Part shown: piece after piece, positions 57,991-64,000 of the stretch
Layout: the number at the start of each line of letters is the position of its first letter
Position numbering within the stretch: position 1 is the first letter of the stretch
Assembly: GCA_037176845.1 (NCBI GenBank)
Contig: JAYKXP010000073.1
Span: 231,363-295,362, forward strand
Length of the DNA: 64,000 nt
Source: Paramarasmius palmivorus
Taxonomy: Eukaryota; Basidiomycota; Agaricomycetes; Agaricales; Marasmiaceae
Direction: 5' to 3'
Notes under the pieces: generated by a model
What the model saw: the letters and a program-made list of their open reading frames with translations, nothing else
Database searches by the model: none
What the model was told of the DNA's origin: nothing
Position numbers and translations under genes: made by a program

Positions 57991-60916
57991 CCTACCACTG
58001 GTACATGAACCAAGACCTTGACCTATACTGTCGCTTCTTCGAGTGCCATGTTATCCGAGTCAGCGATACCGATAACATTCCAGTTCACTTGTCGCTTCTT
58101 GTACACCTCGACCTCGGCATTCGTCGCTCTGTACATGACACTTGCTTCCAGAGGAAGTCATCTAAGGCGGAACAACTTGATGATAGTCACCAGCTATAGT
58201 AGCTGAATCCTATTTTAGGATGGGGTATGTTCTGGTGACGACATAGAGGTCAGCGTGAGTGCGAGATCGCGAAAGACAAATGCGCACATGAATGGTGAAC
58301 ACCGGATAAATCTTGACGGTGCTGTGTAGTCCTTGAGATTCGATATGATACTTCGATACCTGCCTGACCGATGCAGGTTCGGCCAATGAATACGGTAGTA
58401 GTGCAAGGAACAAGGGGTCATTGAGGGGTCACCGGCGGTATTCATGGGCGGCTTTCCTGAAAGTTCAGGGCAAACGTCAGTTTCATGGGCGTAGATGGGA
58501 TTGAATCGGAATATTCACTGTCAAACAATGCCTGCAGGGTTGAGTTGCAGTATTTCCTGCGGAACCGGAGACGTTGCGTGAGGGAATTGGGAACATGACA
58601 TCTTGGAAGTTAAGGCTCTAGAGTTGCTGTATATTCTATAGGCGTTCATTGAGCGGGTTGTTGATGAGATATTGGCGTCAGAACGGAGGTAGGTGTAGAG
58701 ATGGTCGTGGTGCGGAAGAATCCCTGACGAACCGGCGCGTCTTCCTCCCGAACCACCACCACCGCCTCGCAATTTTGTTATCTAGCTCTGGCTCTTGACA
58801 TGATAATCGACCTAGGTACGTTTTGACTAATACGATGTAAAACATCGCCTGATAGTATCATATTCTTAAGGGTATCCTTTTCAAGAAAAATTGGCAAAAG
58901 TCGAAGGATTGAAGCAAACCCGTAGTTACTCGGCCACTCTGAACTCAGATTTTGGCAATGGGACTGGAGAGGACGTGTAAAAAGGCGTAATTTTCAGAAT
59001 CGCATGCTGAGGGCTGATATATGGAGGCACCGAACTCTGTATGGCGTTCAAGGATAGCCCACGGGATCTCTTGGGTGCGTGTTCGTACTGTTTCCAGAGT
59101 TTACGAGGCTTATAGGTATCTAGAATCGATGAACGGCTCAGAAACACCGACTTGGCTCTTCAATATCAGGACGAAAAAAAAACTCAGAAATATCGGCGCG
59201 GTTCTGAACCGCAACAAGACCCTGAGCCGCGATACTTTAACTTATCCAGACACCCTGAACAACGAATGGCAGAGATTTCGGGCCAAGGTGTATGTGTTGT
59301 CATTCCTTCGTGTACCGCAGAATGACTGATATACTAATATGAACGCCGTTGAACTTTCCACACCCGAGAAGCCTATCACTGGTCACGCAGATCCCACATC
59401 CACAGAGTAGACGATCACGATACTACTAGTAGCGATGTTGAACCTATCTATCCCACCTACGAGATGCCCAAGAGCGACCCAACAGCTCTCTATTCAGTCT
59501 CCTCAAATAGTCACCGGAATTTGCACCGCATTTCGTTCGTAGATGGAAACTTGTTCATTATTACCACACTTTGTGCAATACAAAGCAATACGTCTGCAAC
59601 TCCGTGTACTACCTCTATGAACCTCCTACGCCAACCCAAACCACTGAACGTAACACCATACCCCGAGTTTCAGTTTGAACCACTGTCTTCTTCATATCGC
59701 CGTATTTGCAAGGCTGCATACAAAAGGAATACCGATAGCACACGGTTCGGTGTCAATGGCACCTTAGACCTGCAAGCAGTTGCTTATCTTCGTTGCGATA
59801 GCGATGCGGCTAGACTTCCCAGTACCCCCAAGCATCCACACCTGCGCACCTGCTCTTGCGAACATGGCCGGAGAGGCTAGTCGATGTCGATGGCACGGAG
59901 CTGGAAATACTCTAGGGTAGAGCGGAGTACGCTATATCGGCATCTCTGGGTGCGTAAAGTAAGCGTAAGCGATCCAAGGGGCGTTGCAGGCATGGTTCTT
60001 GGATACACAGAGCGGTGTTGTACTACACCCAGAACGTTCAGCGAGCAGTCGGAGAGACGGAATGTGGTCAAAACGTACTTGAAGGAGCTCGATATGCGGC
60101 TCAAAAGTTAGCGCATCCGCTCCTGACGGACCATAAACAAGCGAAATATCTGTAACACTAGCAGATAGCACCCTCAAGACCGCTGCTGATATCGACCGAT
60201 CCTTGCTGCCGGAAAGTCCTTTCTGGAACGATAGGGTAATATTAGGCGAGCGTAGCAGCGAAAGGCAGCTTACCTGTCCGCTATTGAAGCTCATAATTCT
60301 GGGATTTGCCAGTATCATGGGCGAGACTGCAGTGCGTGAAGGTATGCCTTAATTGGTCGGTGCAAAGAGCCCTGGAACCCCAACTCGAACGAAACCAAGT
60401 TCCCAGTAGGAAATAATGCAGAGAGTAACGCGGCTTGTTCAGGTAAAGTGAGGTTCCTGGTGACTTTGGTCATCGTGGTTGATATCAAACGAGGTCCAGG
60501 GGACATGACGGCATTTCTTCCCCTTCTTTCTTCCCATCATCACTCCGTCCGCGTCATCACTAGCATTCCTTCCTATGTAGGATGCCTCGGTAAGAATACA
60601 TCTCTTGTACAACTCTCGACTAAAGGACCTCCCTTAGTGTAAACGAACCCTAGGAAGTGCAGGTTTGAGTTGTAATCCAGAGTTGATTCTGCGTTCTTTG
60701 TCCGTACGGCCCCTTGGCACCTCCGGTTCAAAACGGGCACTGCATTCCTGAGATGCACACTGGTGATGTCGGCTATATTCTCTATACAATCCAAGGCGTC
60801 TAATTTGAACAAAAAGGCTCAAAAGGCCTATACGATTCGCCCGGAAATAAGTGGCTTTACCCCCCAAGGTACTGCCGTTCGCGGTACTGGAGTATTTTCT
60901 CTTTGGACCAAAGCAT
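57991..60916. other. Spacer with unidentified weakly coding stretches
   Basis: No gene I can name. On the minus strand, 60506-59932 gives short leucine-rich pieces (TLPEQAALLSALFPTGNLVS; IAAVLRVL-like) that could be a dying F-box/LRR-type gene, but I cannot build a continuous frame. Plus-strand 59464-59880 is open without recognisable features. Confidence 0.35.
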
Positions 60917-63240
60917 ATGATGGCTCGAGAGTTCACTTCGAATCCACTCTGGTTGGTACGTTGGGCGGTCACCGGACATTTCTAATAGCTGACCGAGTTA
61001 CCTTTCTGTAGCATCCTGATATCACTGTCAGCGTGGAGGACAGAATTTCGACTGCAAAGGAAGCCATAGAGAGGGCGAGAGAGATGCTTGACGAAAATCA
61101 GATACAGAGCGGTACGTGATTGTTGTCTCCAAACAACGATGAAGGTTTTCATAGTAATTCAGGAATGTCTTACGGCGCAACTGCTATACTGTACTCCCAA
61201 ATGGCCGAATTCGACCTGTTAACCAACCAAACCACGTACCAGGACCTGTTGTACCAAGGTTTTGAACTAGCAAAATATGTTCGGGAAGATTTCTTGGACG
61301 ATGCGTGCGTAATTGGATCATTTAGCACATCGGGCTATTCTAAAAGAGTTCTTCCTGTAGCGTTAGTTTGCTTTGTTCGAACATGTCCTAATATCTCATG
61401 TTTTCTCTCGAAATATCCCTAGATTAACTCCGGACTGTGAGTTTACGTTTTGATATTAGTTTCAGTTTGACTGATCATCACTCCAGAGAATATGGGATTG
61501 CAGCCGCGCAAGCATACAAAGTGTATCAAAACGAGAGCTTCGTCAGCTTTGCTCAGACTGCCTGGAACAGCGCAATGGCGTGTACGATTTCTTCAGAAGG
61601 CTTTGAGTCCGGGAAACTGTGTAAGCAGAACGTTACGGACTTGCAGGTGTCGTGTGATAACGGTTAGGTCTTCTGGCCCTTTATCTTGGATCCCGCTGAT
61701 TGACATGCTGCCATATAGCTACTATGACCGGTGGAACTCTGGACGTGAGTGCATCTAAGAGAGTGGATTAATTGGTATGAGATTACTCATGGCAGTCTGT
61801 AGGAAAAGGATACGAAGACTTTGACCTCAGTGCGCGTTCTACAGGGTGGGTAGCACTTTAAATACCTCCAATGGACAGAGATACTCACAGGTTTTTCTGT
61901 GTAGAGCATTTCTTATGTGAGCTATCGCGTTTATGTCAGGTCTCCGAATCTAATACCGCTATGGACAGTACCTCTGCCTTACTAGCCGAGATAGCGACGG
62001 GTACAACGGAGTATCTGGATGCAGCGACACGCACAGCCGATTTTCTGCTCAGCCACTTAATCGACACACAAGGAACCGTACAAGATAGAATCAATGAAAA
62101 AACCTGCGTATCAAGTTCAGAGATGCATCCTTACAACGCTGGGCTGGTCATGGAGGGTCTTGCTATCCTTTCAGCTACGCAGCATTACCCCCGTTTTCAA
62201 GATGGGTATGAAGATGTTTTTCATACATGCGGGCTTTTCATTCAATTATATTTAGCCTCAGTCGAGTTCTCAACAGCACTGTGCCCAGCAGGACGTGGCA
62301 GACCGACGAAGGGGTGATAAGCTCCGATAGTGAGTGGAAGTTTTATTGTACATTCGTCGTCAAGCTGTAATCACCTAACGCTTGAGAAAAGGTGGTCAAT
62401 ACGTCGTTCGCGGACTGTCCTCCATATATCAACGGAATCTGTTTTCTCCTGAGATTCGAAACTACATCAAGGACTATATCGGGACTCAGGTATGGTACAC
62501 AAAGTGCGCCATATTCCACGCCAGTCTCACTACTTCTTAAGTATAATTCAGTATTAAACAACTCCCGCGACGATAATGATCCCAATGTCTATAGTGGGTT
62601 ATGGACTGGTCCACCTCCTGTTGGATACTCCATCGAGAACCAGACGAACGCAATAAGCGTCTTGCTCGCCGCCATTCCTCTTCGGAACGAGACAGTAGAA
62701 GTTTCACCCACAGGACTTGTCAGTCCTGGTCAGGGGCCTAGTCCCCAGCCTTCAAACAACGAGAAAAACCGCTCTTTAAACGTCGGGGCCGTTTCGGGAG
62801 GTGCAGTAGGCGGTACTGTTTTCGCGGCACTACTTGCAGGAATAGCTTTCTTTTTATGTTGCCGTCGAAAGCGTGCTCGATCCTTGATGGCGTTGGACGA
62901 AGACTGGCCCGAACCTGAAGAGGCCAAGGATAGTCATTCACACCTACGTCCATATATTCTTCGCATTGGTCCAAAACCTCGTCCTCGAAAGGAAAAGCAA
63001 TCCCTTCCCATAGTAGGACCTGACGCTAGCTCGTCACTTCCAGACATTAGCAACGCTACACTTGTACCTGGTCCCTCAAATGTGGTTCGTGCCGTCCCAA
63101 ACAACGAAAATGAATCCGACCCATCGAGGCTTGGGAATGTCCCTACGTCAGAACTAGTCAGGGCTCTGAACGATAGACTTCAGCCTGAACAATGGCGAGA
63201 GGACGAAGTACCACCCGAGTATGCGAGCCACCATGGTTAG
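60917..63240 (+). CDS. Divergent GH76-like single-pass membrane protein, gene 9
   Basis: Exon 1 60917-60955 reads MMAREFTSNPLWL, matching the post-signal part of gene 2; no signal peptide is found before the in-frame stop upstream, so another 5' exon may exist. Exon 2 61012-61111 (ITVSVEDRISTAKEAIERA), exon 3 61163-61304 (SYGATAILYSQMAEFDLLTNQ), single C at 61361, 14 nt at 61423-61436 (INSGL), exon from 61487 (EYGIAAAQAYKVYQNESF), then a MTGGTL block, TSALLAEIATG, MHPYNAGLVMEGLAILSAT. Last exon from about 62541: YNSVLNNSRDDNDPNVYSGL, helix GAVSGGAVGGTVFAALLAGI ending CCRRKRAR, and tail PTSELVRALNDRLQPEQWRE, EVPPEYASHHG, stop 63238-63240. The 12-nt exon is unclear (a 10-12 base piece near 61891). 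Most diverged copy, yet the tail is fully conserved. Confidence 0.75.
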
Positions 63241-64000
63241 GCAAGACACTTGGCGGTGAGGCGGTCTCCAGGTGGTTATTTCTGTTATTTAAAGCACATC
63301 GTATTGCTATCATGTTTTGAAGCTGTAGGATTTTTTTATAGCCGCAAGGGACTCTTTGATGTACATCACTGTATTTTAAGAGGAGTTATGATATTTTGGT
63401 ACGTAGGAGAAAAAGAAAAATGAAAGCAAGAGGGATAGCTCTGTGTCTTTTTTCCGTCTGGGCCACGCACGCAGACGTAGCGCCCAATCTCGACTTTGTG
63501 CGAAATCCTTCCTTCACTTCGTTTCGGAAGGCGCACGAAGGTTGCTCGGACATATTAACTTGGGTTCTGGATATTGTCGCAGCATGCTAGTCAATCAAAA
63601 GAAAAGGTGAAGTATGAACATAGGGAAAGGATAACAGATCATGGCATGGTTGCTACTTCCTAGCTCTTCAGAAATTGTATCTCGGGAATGGATAGCACTA
63701 CGGCGTGAGCATCGAAAGGTTACATACCGAGAAGCTTTGCAAACAGTCCGAAAATGGAGGATTAAGGTACTGAAAGGTGACACCAGATAACTGAAGAGAG
63801 TCGAGAAATCAAGAATGGACGGTCAATTTATTATCAAGATGAATGACATAAAGAAGCATAACTCAGGTACTGCCGCCGTCTGTCCTTCGTGTGAACATAT
63901 TCCGCTGATGTTGAACCACTAGCGTTCATCTGAGTACAGGTACAATTAGCTCTCAACCTCATCAGAACGTAAGGAATTCCTCAATCACGTGTTGGATTAT
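63241..64000 (+). other. Window end; possible 5' exon of a secreted protein
   Basis: At 63420 an ATG opens MKARGIALCLFSVWATHADV, a plausible signal peptide, and the reading runs to 63590. Sequence after an AG at about 63671 (EIVSREWIAL) vaguely recalls exon 2 of the GH76-like family. Too weak to call a tenth member; the rest would lie beyond the window. Confidence 0.25.

Noticed and set aside
59932..60506. Possible F-box/LRR-like gene on the minus strand
   Set aside because: Only short leucine-rich pieces; no continuous frame and no F-box motif seen.

Overview
This is intron-dense nuclear DNA of a filamentous fungus, most likely an agaricomycete (mushroom-forming basidiomycete). The evidence is genes split by many 50-65 bp GT-AG introns, an intron-containing tRNA-Asp, a fungal secreted ceramidase and dynamin, PsiD-type phosphatidylserine-decarboxylase-family enzymes, and a large family of GH76-like single-pass membrane proteins. 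No bacterial features (operons, ribosome binding sites, CRISPR) are present.

Layout. 1-1.9 kb: neutral ceramidase on the minus strand, cut by the window edge. 3.9-4.4 kb: a small membrane/coiled-coil protein. 6.3-9.0 kb: a dynamin-family GTPase with three frame breaks. 9.2-9.6 kb: decayed duplicate ends of the dynamin and of a GH76-like gene. 9.7-20.9 kb: GH76-like genes 1-3, all minus strand (1 and 2 decayed). 22.2 kb: tRNA-Asp. 24.7-27.6 kb: two paralogous alpha/beta-hydrolases facing each other. 28.8-50.6 kb: GH76-like genes 4-8, all plus strand. The array is interrupted by a decarboxylase remnant (34.2 kb) and by a complete 3.68 kb DNA transposon (38.88-42.56 kb) with terminal inverted repeats and a 9 bp target duplication. 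50.8-58.0 kb: three decarboxylase copies in successive states of decay (one frameshifted, one intact, one wrecked). 60.9-63.2 kb: a divergent ninth GH76-like gene.

How it works together. The locus is an expanding and decaying gene nursery. Nine copies of one 13-exon gene encode a signal peptide, a GH76-like (alpha-1,6-mannanase fold) ectodomain, one transmembrane helix and a short cytoplasmic tail. That tail ends in a strongly conserved block (RLQP..WREDE..PPEY) carrying a PPxY-type motif. The adjacent aspartate pair that drives catalysis in GH76 enzymes is not visible, so the family may bind or sense mannan-like cell-wall glycans rather than cut them. The array splits into a left arm reading left and a right arm reading right around the convergent hydrolase pair. 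Genes 5 and 8 are each followed by a reverse-strand decarboxylase, so blocks larger than one gene were duplicated.

Most unusual signal. At the same codon in eight of the nine GH76-like genes, two ordinary-length introns are separated by what reads as a single-nucleotide exon (T or C), followed by a 14-nt exon; later comes a 12-nt exon. The frame and splice signals support this in paralogues on both strands. A single long intron with a poor donor four bases downstream is the main alternative.
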